Below, piece by piece: positions 1-10,680 of a stretch of 64,000 nucleotides of DNA; the first letter of the stretch is position 1, and each line of letters begins with the position of its first letter. The stretch covers positions 300,801,466 through 300,865,465 of the forward strand of contig CM057009.1 of assembly GCA_029891345.1 (NCBI GenBank). Direction: 5' to 3'. Under the pieces are notes generated by a model. The model did no database searches, had not been told where the DNA came from, and saw nothing but the letters and a program-made list of their open reading frames with translations. This DNA comes from Dryococelus australis. Lineage: Eukaryota; Arthropoda; Insecta; Phasmatodea; Phasmatidae. The position numbers and the translations under genes are program-made.

Positions 1-678
1 CTAATTCACTGGAACCATTGTTCTTTAGCTGCCCGAGACACCATTACCCTCTTCCCAGTACTTGCATCACCAGGGGAAGCTTAAAAATGTGCACATGATT
101 TTTATCGGTTTGACGCCATTATTACAGCATTACCTCACCGGCAGGTCAAAGCCATGAAGTGTGATTATATTTGTAAAGTGTAGGCCTGAGAGCCTTCGTA
201 AATAAACTGCATAATTTACGCATTGAGAACTGTTAATGTGGACATTATTTCGTTTCCTTCCAGCTCTTCAGGGCACAGGCCCTTAGAATACCCGCACCAT
301 TTTCGCCCAGTGTCTAAATACGTATTTTCTTTTTCGTTAATGTTCAATTACCGTGTGTGTAAATGTAGGTGTACGACTAGCCCATAAGTCACTGTGTCAA
401 CTTAATCTGCGAGTTTTCGTATGCCGCAATATTACGTATCATGGATGTGTGAGCTGACTTGAACAGGCCACTGCACACTACACATTTGGAATAATTGTAC
501 AGCAAATTTATAAGGACCAGCAGTCCAAGATAGCATCGGTCGTCGGCCGAACGACCCTGGAGGAAACATCGTCTCTACCGACTCAAACGACATCGTCCAC
601 AATGTCTGGCACTTCGAGTAAAATAACCTTCAAAATTTCACTGCTCCTTAAATCCTGCCTCTACCCACTGAGGCACCA
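1..678 (+). repeat. 5' LTR of the first gypsy element (right part only)
   Basis: Matches 7226-7904 nearly base for base. It ends in ...CACCA at 678 and is followed directly by TGG, as expected for a primer-binding site. If the 3' LTR starts at 6506, the full LTR is about 1.4 kb and roughly half of this copy lies upstream of the window. Confidence 0.85.
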
Positions 679-696
679 TGGCGTCCAACTTAGTTG
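679..696 (+). other. Putative primer-binding site
   Basis: TGGCGTCCAACTTAG begins immediately after the CA end of the 5' LTR. A TGG start complementary to a tRNA CCA end is the usual primer site for LTR elements. I cannot assign the tRNA. Confidence 0.5.
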
Positions 697-1187
697 CTGA
701 TTTTGAAAAGGACAGCATTCCGAAAATTCTTTTTCCAAATTTCCCTGAAACCTTTACAAAATTTAAATTACTAAATTTACCCGAAATAAGGGAGCTTCAC
801 GGTCAACTAGGCGACTGGTACAGCAGCAAGGGGCAGCATTGTGATGCCTTCAGGACGCCTGCACAATGCCAGAAAAAGTTGCACATGGTCAGCGGGAAAA
901 GCGTACCAAAACAACAAAGCACTCGCCATTGCTACGGCAAAGGCTAACAAGAGCTGTGAGGCGGCCATCTTGGGGCAGCAAACATGATGTCACCAGCACG
1001 GCACCCTGTCGCCGACCAACGGGAACAAAGACCAGGGGAGCATACCTGTGCTACCCCTCCACTGCCTGACGTCACTTGCCAGGTGCCGCTGGGTACCAAG
1101 GAGGAGTGGAAACAAACGGAGTAGGAAGGGAACTAAACCAGTCCCTCACTCCTGTGATATCCACTCACCATACGACGGAGATCAGCT

Positions 1188-1817
1188 GTGCACCCACACC
1201 CTCCACTGACCCCTGCACCGTGCCAAGCCTTGCTGGTCTGCCGCAATCACCCATGCTCAACTTCCGTACCGCTCTTCCGCATTCGCGCACCACAGAACTT
1301 CTGGATTCACGCTTCCACATCTGCGCTTCCATGTTCGAGCTTCCAGGTTTGTGCTTCTGCATCTGTGCTTTCGCACTCGGGTATGTGTTATCAAGTAGAA
1401 CAAACGATAGATGGCCGGATAGATGAGACCGCATGTGTGCTTCTCTGCTCGCATTGTCTGCGAGAGATGCCGACCAATCTCATTACCAAATTTGAACTCG
1501 GCACAACCTATTGCCGTTGTAAGCGTAAGACCAGCCCATCAATCAACCACGCCATGATAAACCACGCTAAAGTGCAAATTGTAATGGAAATAACAGAACA
1601 TTCGGAACAACACACCAAAATCACAGAACCTAATCCAAATTCGGCATACACCAGTTGGTGTTTAAATATTTTGGCCATCGGACAAGGGACACTATTACTC
1701 AAATGTGGGCAGTGCCACATGACTTTTCACCGAGATTGTCTTAGTGCAATGGAGACCGGCACACAGTCGGAAATGAAATTTACCTGTGACAGTTGCAACC
1801 AGAACTTTGGTGTATGA
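1188..1817 (+). pseudogene. Gag-position ORF with PHD/RING-like Cys-His cluster
   Basis: Open frame of 209 codons between the primer site and the protease, where gag is expected. The first part is low in recognisable features. From about residue 80 the frame carries spaced zinc-ligand pairs: CSHC, then CRC, then near the C-terminus CGQCHMTFHRDC and CDSC before the stop. C-x2-C-x4-H-x2-C followed by C-x2-C is the second half of a PHD or RING-type treble, not the CCHC knuckle usual in gypsy gag. The true start is unknown, and an overlapping frame (1076-1426) covers the first third. It may be a gag remnant or captured sequence. Function is not established. Confidence 0.4.
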
Positions 1818-2327
1818 CCATCTGCGAGTAACTGGAATAAGTTAGTAGCAGATCTGTGATACAGTATTTTGGAGCAGCCGAACGAGGAAATTGCAGTAGA
1901 GGACACACAGGAAGGACGTATGACAAATATCAGAGAAGTGGGAACACCGACCAACCAAGAGCACATGGACTGCGCAAGCATGGAGGGAGTTAGTAGTAGT
2001 GTGCCACACATCATCCTGAAGCACATGGTCGCCGATGCAAACAGTGCAACAGAGATTCATTCAGCTCTGCCTATCCCATCCTTGTCCTCAGTTCCCCTAC
2101 ATATGCAATAATTCACGCCATATCTAACCACAATACCTTCCTACTGCCAACAACATCTGTACCAACCACCCCTGTTAACAACTCCTTTTCCGGCCAACAC
2201 GACACCAGTTATTTTCTCAGTGTACAGCAATAGACAGAACTCAGCACAACATTGGCAATCGGCAACTGAAAAGAGACCCGAAGTGAAAGTTAAGTCAGAA
2301 ACTAACCAGGAAAATCGGCAGATGTGA

Positions 2328-3041
2328 TTGTCTACGAAGTTCCAAAACCTTCCAACATACAACCTGGTATGGAAAGACCTAATGGAAGAGAGGGAGGTGA
2401 CTACCTGCCCCGAACTCCATGTCATTATTGTCGGCCAGTGGAAGTGTACCACTGACAGAGTAGGTGCCCTAACAACCCGTACCTGGACAGTTATCACGGT
2501 CCAGCAAGAAGCAATTAGGGAAAGAGCAGCAGGGGTAGGGCGGCGAGACGTAACCAACGCCCCAGTCAGAGAGAAACACCCGGATACAACCCCGCAGCAA
2601 GCATTCGTGCAACAAATCAGCGGCAACATGGCACAATTAATCAGAATTCAAATCCACCTGAATGGGCAGCCATGTCATGCACTTAATGACAAGGCTGCTT
2701 CGCATAATTTCGTACAGAAAATATTTGTAACTGCAAAGGACGTCACACCCACGAATCACATTATCAGACTGGCAACAGGGCAACACAGCCACAGCGTGGA
2801 GGGACAGGTGACTGTGACAGTGCAGGTAAATGACTTGGAAATGATCACAACAGCAATGATCACCGAAGAGATTAGAGAAGATGCAATACTAGGTGTGCCA
2901 TGGATGCATGAACAAAACACCGTTGTGGAACCTGCCGCCAGGAGGATCCATTTTAGTGCCACTGAGCGCTGGACGGTGTATAACATCGATCAGAAAAACC
3001 CAGAGCAATTACCACCTGTCAAACTTAGTGATTTCGATTAG
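2328..3041 (+). pseudogene. Gypsy aspartic protease remnant
   Basis: The second half of this 237-codon frame resembles a retropepsin of the Ty3/gypsy type. A region reading NDKAASHNFV stands where the family has the catalytic D-S/T-G and its flank, and about 90 residues later ILGVPWMHEQN matches the family's conserved ILG-x-PWL segment. The catalytic aspartate-glycine pair is not intact (D-K-A), so the enzyme is presumably dead. It ends just before the RT region, with a frame change. The first third may be the end of gag. Confidence 0.7.
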
Positions 3042-3106
3042 GAAGTCCCGCCACAACACTAGGTTATGCATTCCGGCGACTGCTGGGCGAGCGTCGCAAT
3101 GTTTTC

Positions 3107-4453
3107 GTGGAACATGATGCACTTCGACGTACGACTGTGGCAGAGCACGAAATCAAGCTGACGCAAGAGGAGACGATTTATGCTGCACAGAGAAGCTACC
3201 TACCGCACCAGGCAAGAATCATACGAGAACAGGTGAAAGAAATGTTGGCGAATGGCGTCGTAGAACCGACTAGGAGTTGCTACAACTCTGGAATCACACA
3301 TACGCCTAAGAAAGATGGCAGTAGGAGGTTCTGCATGGACTTCAGCCCCATTAACTAGGTGACCTGCAGAGCCTTACCACCTTATCTGAGTGTGAGAGAC
3401 ACTCTGAGTTCCTTGGGCAATGCGAAGATTATGACATAATTGGAGCTGCGCAGCAGGTACTGGCAGATGCCCACCGTGAAGGCAGAGGACAGGTAGAAAA
3501 CAGCATTCACCACACCGAATGGGAGGCGCTATCAGTTCTGCATGATGCTATTCGGGCTGAAATGTGCGCCTGCCACATTACAGTCCATGATGGTTCGAGC
3601 CCTGGATGGACTGATTGGGGAGTGCACATGACAGTAATTTGAAGATGTCGTGGTCTGGTCGAACAGCTGGGAAGACCACGTGCATCATTTGTGCATGGTG
3701 CTCGAACGACTGGAAATGAATGGATTCACCTGTGCGGTGAATAAATGCCACCTAGGTAAGAGCAGCCTGGAATTCCTAGGGTACATAGTACGGGAGAACG
3801 GGAACCAACTGAACCAAGAACGGCTACAGGTGATCGACAACTACTCCACGCCGAAGACCCGCCATCACGTCCGCAAGTTCTTCGGGATTGTGAATTGCCT
3901 GCGTGAGTTCATTGAAGGGTTCGCAGTAGTGACAGCACCACTTACCGATTTACTCTCACCACAGTGCAGATTTTGTGTGGGGCGAGAAAGAGGAATATGC
4001 ATTCCAAGAAACAACGAACGGTTTTCGTGCTTGTCCGACGTTAGCAAGGTATGATGCTAGCCGGAAATTACACCTGCAAACAGACCCAAGCCAAGAGGGA
4101 CTTGGAGCTGTTCTCTACCAGTGTGGAGAGAACAACATGCATCAGGTAATCGACTTCGCGAGCGCTAAGTTGGGAGTAGCTGAACGAAATTATGATGTGA
4201 ACGAGCATGAGTTCCTAGTTGTAATGTGGGCAGAGAAGAAGTAACGCGCCTACCTGAAGTACAGGCAGTTTGTGCTCCGCACCAACAACCATTGTCTTGT
4301 ATGGCTCCATAACACCAAGTAAGCCAGAAACAAGTTAACCTGGTGGGCGCTGCTCGTACAATCGTATGACTTCGTGATGGAAAATGTCTCGGGAAAAGAA
4401 AATCAGCTGGCAGATCAACTGTCACGAGACAACCAGAGCACCACGGTCGTGTA
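3107..4453 (+). pseudogene. Gypsy reverse transcriptase and RNase H remnant
   Basis: RT begins near 3107, and KKDGSRRFCMDFSPIN at 3310-3357 is the family's finger/palm segment. It is followed by a stop and a degenerate stretch containing FGLKCAPATLQSMM. Around 3630-3660 the Y-x-D-D active site has become stop-F-E-D: the tyrosine codon is a stop and the first aspartate a glutamate. HLGKSSLEFLGYIVRENG and the tether follow. RNase H runs from about 3975 to 4440 (LQTDPSQEGLGAVLYQ, then AERNYDVNEHEFLVVMWA), with stops near 4243 and 4321, and closes with a remnant of the usual adenine-leucine-serine end near 4410-4430. At least five disabling changes are visible. Confidence 0.85.
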
Positions 4454-4734
4454 GGATAATTCGGAATGGGACGACGTCCTACCTCCAACCAACAAGGAAC
4501 TCCTACACAAGGCATATATAAATGCAATGACCACAATAGAGGGCGATGTACTCGTGAGTGACATGTGGAGAGAGGTAGTGACAGTGCAGCATGTGTGTTT
4601 GTTTACAAACGAAGTGAAGGCAAAGTGTGAGACACAGCGTGTGGAGAATTGGCACATGATGGACTGCCGATTGGAAACTTGTTCTATTCAAGAACCAACT
4701 AAATAGAGGTTATTTGCACCAGCGAATAAGAGGA

Positions 4735-5745
4735 CACTAGTACTAACACACAGACACACAAGTGAGACTGCAGGACACCCGGGAAACATGTGTGACTACG
4801 TGCAGATATGTGTGATGTGTTAGCGGTTTGAATAATGTAGAGCAAATGGAAGACAACAAAAACTGCCATGATTTCCTATGCGAACGTACGAGACAGTGAG
4901 TCTCGACTTAATGGGATCTTATCTGCGCACAACAAGTGGCAAGAAGTTTATCCTGGTGGTCACGGATAACTACTCACGCTGGGTGGATGCATACATATTC
5001 AGTGGCGCACATGTGCAAAACATTATGAAGGTGTTGGAGCAAGAATATTTCGTGCATTGGGGATACCCGAAACAACTGCTCGCCTACAATGGCACACAAT
5101 TCACTGACAGGAGAAGTGCATCCGGTAGGGGGTGTACCATCTGAAGACGGTGGTGTAACATCCCTGTGCGAACCCCACAGAGCACCGTAACTAGGAGTTG
5201 AAGGTACAACTGCGGCTCTGTGTGGGTGAGCAGCACAACACATGGGCTGAACACCTGCCCGCCGCCCTCTTCACCCTTCACCGACGTGTTAAAGAGGCCA
5301 CAGGATGACTACCCGGCCAGGTCCTGCTAGGCCCCAACCTGGCCCTGCTGGGAGAAAAGCAATGTCTGCAACAACCGACGTGTAGCAGTGCAGAGTAGCG
5401 AAGGACAGCAGGAGAGGAGACTCCGAGAGTGACATGAACAACTATGCCACAGGGTGGGTCCCGACAATAAGATCACAGCCAGCACTGATAGCAGGGCAAC
5501 ATGTTTATCTGCGAATGCACCCGTAATCCATGGCAAAGAACAACTTTTGTGCATGGCTGGCAGCGAGATGGAGCGGCCCGCACAAGGTAGTGAGAAGTGT
5601 GGGACCTACCACCTACCTAGTCCGAGTGGGCAGGAGACTGCTAGGAATGCACTGGGATGACGTGGAAAGATCACCAGGTGATGTCCCAGGCGTGAACAGA
5701 CCCGGGTACCAGAACGCCCACAACAGAGCAAGAGCAGACAAGTAA
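4735..5745 (+). pseudogene. Gypsy integrase remnant
   Basis: A degraded HHCC zinc-binding segment (AGHPGN, then C-x2-C) lies at about 4760-4820. The catalytic core starts near 4878 with VSLDLMGSYL, carrying the first catalytic Asp, and continues through FILVVTDNYSRWVDAY to AYNGTQFT at about 5082-5105, where the second catalytic Asp of the usual A-D-N-G has become Tyr. The region with the third acidic residue is scrambled. A recognisable C-terminal segment resumes at about 5490-5680 (GQHVYLRMHP, CAWLAARWSGPHKVVR, GPTTYLVRVGRRLL), typical of the post-core domain of gypsy integrases. Several stops and frame changes make this non-functional. Confidence 0.8.
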
Positions 5746-6492
5746 GAGGAGCAGGCGAGAAGGAAGGAAGGAGGGCCAGCACCTCAGTCGAAGTTGCTCC
5801 CGCCGCTGTGCAAATGCTGTCGACGTCAGATGGAGCAACATATACCAGGAGTCGATTGGACACAGGCACGTAACGGGATGCGGGAAAACTGCAGGCCACA
5901 ACTATCGCCCTGGAACAGGAAACGAGGGAATATGTGTAAGTAAATGAAGGAACAAATCTGCAAGTAAGCAAGGGAGCAAGAGAGCAATGTACGGGGGAAT
6001 GAAGCAGCTTTACGGCGAAGGGCTGACAAGCGTCACCATGTCAGATTCAGTGCTGCTACCGGCACCTGCACGGCCAACAGCAGCTCCGACAACGGATGAA
6101 GCAACAATCATCGAAGAGGCGGTGCTGGAAGGCAGGGGAACTAGCAAAAGAGACAGCAAGTGTAGCGGAGGAGATAGAAGAGCAGTATCTGGGTGGTCCA
6201 CCCCACTTGGAAGCCAGTGGCGCAGGTCTCACCCGGCACTGGAAGGTTACGCATGGAGGGAGCAAGCAAGAAGACAGCACGAATAGCATCAATGACAGTG
6301 AGGGCACCATGTCGACCGGCTCATACTGTCCTCGCGAATCACATCGGCAGACGAGACCACCAGTGGCCTGTACGGATTGTTAGGGTGGGAACACGTCCCA
6401 TGACGAGCAGCGCCGAAGGAGGGTATCACAGTGAGCACTTGGAGACCTTGTGGAGGCGGCGAGCGTTCCGACCAGCTGTGGCCCAGGAATGA
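5746..6492 (+). pseudogene. 3' coding tail of the gypsy element
   Basis: Sequence between the integrase end and the polypurine tract. Overlapping frames at 5987-6286, 6096-6383 and 6193-6492 show fragments of what was probably one reading frame. The last of these stops at 6490-6492, just before the polypurine tract, which fits a polyprotein end. I see no zinc finger, envelope or transmembrane feature. No function can be assigned. Confidence 0.4.
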
Positions 6493-6505
6493 AACGGGGA
6501 GGCAG
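6493..6505 (+). other. Putative polypurine tract
   Basis: AAACGGGGAGGCAG lies directly before TGCCCC at 6506. A purine run ending in GGCAG before TG also precedes the LTR at 60897-61635 in this window, which supports the 3' LTR start. Confidence 0.55.
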
Positions 6506-7904
6506 TGCCCCTGCTATGTGTGACATCGCACGGCCATAAACAGGGTTCAGTGAGGGGGGAGAGGAGGGATTTCACGTGTGTCACATGTCCTGCCCGACGC
6601 CCATTTGACAGCCATGGCACCGCCATATTTCGCAGTTGGGATGCGCACTCGACGAGCGGAGAAGCAAGTGCAGTGCAGTGCAAGTGTGGACGCAACACAA
6701 TGCAAAATTGAGCACGTGATGTCAGAGCATCCGCTGTAGCATAGTAATACAAAATTAGATCTCGTTTTTCAGTAATATCTTTTATGTAGGGTTTTGCGTG
6801 TAATATGTAAACACTGGTGTTCACGTGTTTACGTCATATAGGAAAGGAAACAACTCCTGAACAATTCAGAGTGAGTAAAGTTCGTTTTTCAATGTTTCAC
6901 TATCTATCATACACAAAGTGTACCATCTTCACCTCATTCACGTAAATGTAAACAGTGTTCCATATGAAATGTTATTTTTAAGAATTATTTATGTATGTTC
7001 CAGCACAAGGTAAGGAAACACAAAGGTTTATTATGTATTTTCCAGTGTTAAGAAAGTATATCCATGTGGCCTGCCGGCTCGCCAAACTCGGCCGGTGCGC
7101 CATGGCGTCCAAGTCAGTCAGCTACGAGCATCTCGGGAGTGTGGTTGCGTGTTACTGCAGCTTAGATTTCATGCGCTCAGGCAGCCTTCAACTTTTGTTT
7201 TTCAACCATTCAATCTCCATAATTTCTAATTCACTGGACCATTGTTCTTTAGCTGCCCGAGACACCGTTACCCTCTTCCCCAGTGTTTGCATCGCCAGGG
7301 GAAGCTTAAAAACTTGCACGTGATTTTTATCGGCTTCATGCCATTATTACAGCATTACCTCACCGGCAGGTCAAAGCCATGAAGTGTGATTATATTTGTA
7401 AAGTGTAGGCCTGAGAGCCTCCGTAAATAAACTGCATAATTTATGCATTGAGAACTGTTCATGTGGACATTATTTCGTTTCCTTCCGGCTCTTCAGGGCA
7501 CAGGCCCTTAGAATACCCGCACCATTTTCACCCAGTGTCTAAATATGTATTTCCTTTATTCGTTAATGTTCAAGTATTGTGTGTGTAAATGTAGGCGTGT
7601 GACAAGCCGATAATTCAGGGCGTCAACTAAATCGGAAAGTTGTTGTATGTTGCAATATTACGTAACAAGGGTGTGTGACCTGAACCTAGCAGGTCACTGC
7701 GCACTACACATATTGAATAATTGTATGGCACAATTATAAGGAGCAGCAGTCTTGGTTAGCATACGTTGTCGGCCGAACGACCCTGGAGGAAACCCCGTCT
7801 ATACCAACTCGCACGACATAGTCGACGATATCTTGTGTCCTGGGTAAAATAACCACCAAAATTTCACTGCTTCTTAAATCCTGCCTCTTACCACTGGGGC
7901 ACCA
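6506..7904 (+). repeat. 3' LTR of the first gypsy element, about 1.4 kb
   Basis: The right half (7226-7904) matches 1-678. The left limit is set by the purine tract and the TG at 6506, and the right limit by CA at 7904. The left half cannot be compared because its partner lies outside the window, so the start is less certain than the end. Confidence 0.65.
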
Positions 7905-8357
7905 TGGCGCCACGTCACTTTGTAAAGAGATTAGGGGGAGGAGAAACCATTGTAGTTCCTTATGTAATCTAACTTGGCAGTACTTTATTTTATTGTGCAA
8001 TTGTTTGAGCTTTAAGCCAAGACGGATGGCATATAAATAGGGGATTGGAAGGGGGGGGGGGGGAATAGAACTATCGAATTTTAAGAACTATAAAAATTAA
8101 CTGATTTTAAAAGGCTTTGGTAAAAAATTTTACTTTTAAGGACATCCAAACCTGTAACCTACAATGGCATTTGTAGTAGGCACATCTGAAGTATTTAACT
8201 TTGCATAGGCAAAAAGGAAGAGGCAAATATGCTTTATTGTGCTGTAATGGGATTATTTTGGTAAGCTACCAATATAGTTATGACACAAATCTATTTATTA
8301 GTGTGCCACTATCTTACAAAATGGAGGACAAAGTAGGCTCCACTGCGACGTATTTTA

Positions 8358-8364
<7 letters not shown>

Positions 8365-8443
<79 letters not shown>
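8365..8443. repeat. (AT)n microsatellite
   Basis: About 79 bases of uninterrupted AT dinucleotides. The open frame at 8201-8452 that reads through it is an artefact of the repeat. Confidence 0.98.
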
Positions 8444-8444
<1 letters not shown>

Positions 8445-8820
8445 CCAGTTAAAAAATTTAAGCTGGAATTGATAAATTGGTTTCAAAGATTAATCATACT
8501 ATGCTGAAATAGCTAGATGGTCGCCATTTTCAAAATATGTGTCCAACGTACATGACACTCTATACATGTCAACAGCCATAGTAGGCAGCAGGCCCTACAA
8601 GAAAAGTTTTTTAATTTTTGCAGTGCAATCTTATGAAATGATGGACAATTTTTTCGGGCTTAATTGTTGCTCATAATAGATAACGTACTGTTAGTGTAAG
8701 AAATTCGGTTCAAACTGTTCAAATGGTATGATAATTATACTAAACAAACTTAAAATATTAAAATGGTCGTAATTTTGAAAATAGTCCATACATGTCTACT
8801 ATCTAGTAATGTTTAGTTAT

Positions 8821-8935
8821 AGGTTTTTCACAGTAAAGTGAGCACTTGGAAAGCCCCCAAATTCGGGATAATACTCGATAAATATATTTTATTATGGCCT
8901 TACACGTTAACATCCCACACAACCGGTAAAAGTCT
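8821..8935 (+). mobile_element. Truncated small TIR element (copy D)
   Basis: AGGTTTTTCACAGTAAAGTG at 8821 and the following roughly 100 bases match the left ends of the elements at 27747 and 30297, including the inner segment with GATAAATATATTTTATT. No right inverted end follows, so this copy is truncated or deleted on its right side. Confidence 0.6.
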
Positions 8936-9750
8936 TTACACATTTAACATATACTGATCATAAATTTTGTATTTCTACACAAGATTTCCCCAACCTTTCT
9001 AGAATGCCGCAGTCAAACGTTTCCTAATAGGACCAGGAATAGATTGCATAAATTGTGATGACCCATCAATGCGTATTAATTGTGATAAATTACGTTGATA
9101 GACACCTTGACAAAAAATTTTCTACTCTTTTTAAATAACCTGCGATCCTTCACTATTAACAGTTATCCACATGACTCGACCTGTCAGGTTTAGGTTATGT
9201 GAAACTGTATAACAGGACGATTAAAATTATGTCCAGGTGTTAAGGTTTGTGTAATATGCTATTGTAGTTTATACATACCTATACACATAGATTAAAATTT
9301 TATATAAATATATAAAATCTTCCAGTTCAACGTCGCATAAAATGTTACACGACTTTGACATAACCTAAAAAAAATAGATCTTATATGACCCAATGCCACA
9401 TTTCTCATACATTAAATGATTGCAGTACTATACAAAAAAAAGAAAGTTAAATGTACCTTTAACACAAAAAAACTGTGGTAAAACGTTTACAACACGTGGT
9501 TTAGCAATTCGGTAATTCCACTGTAATGGATGTTCCATTGAGAATAATCACAGAGACATTTAGGAATTACAAAATAGACTTACTTGCAATACTTCTCCTC
9601 TATAAAAGTTAATGTTTTTTTTTGCAATGTGGCGAACAGCGAGATCCATGGCCAAGGCAAATAAAATTCGGCACAGCCTGGCCTTATACATGATGTCTGT
9701 ACAGCCAGAAATCCAGTGGAAAGGACACTACAGCATTATGTTTATAAACT

Positions 9751-9952
9751 GAATGAAGAGAGTTAGGAGGCTCTTAACATCGTAGTCTTCAGAGTCGATG
9801 AGGGTGATTGAAGTGATTTGGGAACGGTGCCGAAATGAAGGGTCAGGGGAAATGGGAGATCCCCTAGAAAACCTGTTGACCAATGGCAGGGATTGAACCT
9901 GGTTCGCCTTGGTGGGAGGCGAGTGTGCTAGTGGCTCAACCACCGTGGTCCC
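9751..9952 (-). mobile_element. tRNA-derived SINE
   Basis: Read on the minus strand it begins GGGACCACGGTGG at 9952, with an A-box-like GGTTGAGCCACTAG and B box GGTTCAATCCC, then the shared SINE body (TTTTCTAGGGGATCTCCC, and a 3' part ending GATGTTAAGAGCCTCC). Compared with other copies it lacks about 50 bases just after the B box. No target duplication is evident. Confidence 0.85.
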
Positions 9953-10395
9953 TTTCAAAATAAAGAATTAATATAAAAATCCATAGTAATGGTGAACAAA
10001 TATTCAATTTATGTAGGAATAATTGCATGTCAAGAACAACATGGAATTTATAGTTCTCTTCCATGTTTAATTGCCTGTAAAGGTATGTAATTATGGCCTA
10101 TTCATGGTAAACATAACACAATTGGAAGCCCAGGATTAGTGTACAAGCCAATTCCACGTTGTTTACATGCATGGTATGATGTCACCAATGACATTGATGA
10201 CGTCATATGTTTTTATATTACCCCATTTCTTACCTATAACAATCTAACGGGGCATCCACGGAAATGTGTATGTTTTCGGGCAGGGAAACTTTCATTATTT
10301 ATAGGCACTGCTATTGCAAAGAACATAAAGCCCATCCGCTCTAGTGTACGACCTGATACCACATATGGTATCGGTTAGTACCACATTGGGATCAT
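9953..10395. other. Non-coding stretch
   Basis: AT-rich sequence. I see no gene or named repeat. An open frame at 10139-10378 has no recognisable features. Confidence 0.4.
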
Positions 10396-10680
10396 AGTCA
10401 ATATATTGCTAATTTGCTGCCTAAACTAATATATAATTTTTGTAAACCACGAATCAAAATTTTTTATAGATCAGGCACACCTTGTATATCAGGGGTCGTA
10501 TGTGGGTGATTCACTGTTATGGGTGTATAATTCGAACAAAGTCAATATGCTACTAATTCCGCTGCCTAATCTAATTATACCTGTAAACGACGAATCACAA
10601 TTTTCGGTAGATCAGCATCACGTTGTTTATCCCAGGTTGTGTGTGGGTGATTCACTCTCATGGGTACATATTCCCAACAA
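10396..10680. repeat. Two-unit tandem repeat, about 143 bases per unit
   Basis: Unit 1 (10396-10539) and unit 2 (10540-10680) share the start AGTCAATATNNT, the segment GTAAACNACGAATCA and the end GTGTGGGTGATTCACT with TGGGT. The units are clearly diverged, so the duplication is old. Preceding bases at about 10360-10395 may hold a further partial unit. Confidence 0.8.

Larger units (their letters stand above)
1..7904 (+). mobile_element. Degraded Ty3/gypsy LTR retrotransposon, left end outside window
   Basis: The first 678 bases recur at 7226-7904 with few differences, so they are the right part of the 5' LTR and the matching part of the 3' LTR. Between them, in order on the + strand, lie a gag-position ORF with a Cys/His cluster, an aspartic protease remnant, reverse transcriptase, RNase H, an integrase zinc-binding region, the integrase core and a post-integrase tail. 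This protease-RT-RNase H-integrase order is that of Ty3/gypsy. The frame is broken many times by stops and shifts, and active-site residues are lost in RT and integrase. Element ends: the 3' LTR ends in CA at 7904; the 5' end lies before base 1, so the target duplication cannot be checked. Confidence 0.88.
7905..9750. other. Non-coding stretch with a G run and a microsatellite
   Basis: AT-rich sequence without a recognisable gene. It holds a run of 13 G at 8051-8063, the (AT)n tract at 8365-8443 and one end of a small TIR element at 8821. The small open frames here are short and overlap on both strands. Confidence 0.6.

Noticed and set aside
8201-8452. Open frame with a long Ile-Tyr repeat
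   Set aside because: Produced by reading through the (AT)n microsatellite; no start context or homology signal.
9700-10000. Protein-coding reading of the minus-strand frame at 9728-9958
   Set aside because: It is the translation of a SINE copy.
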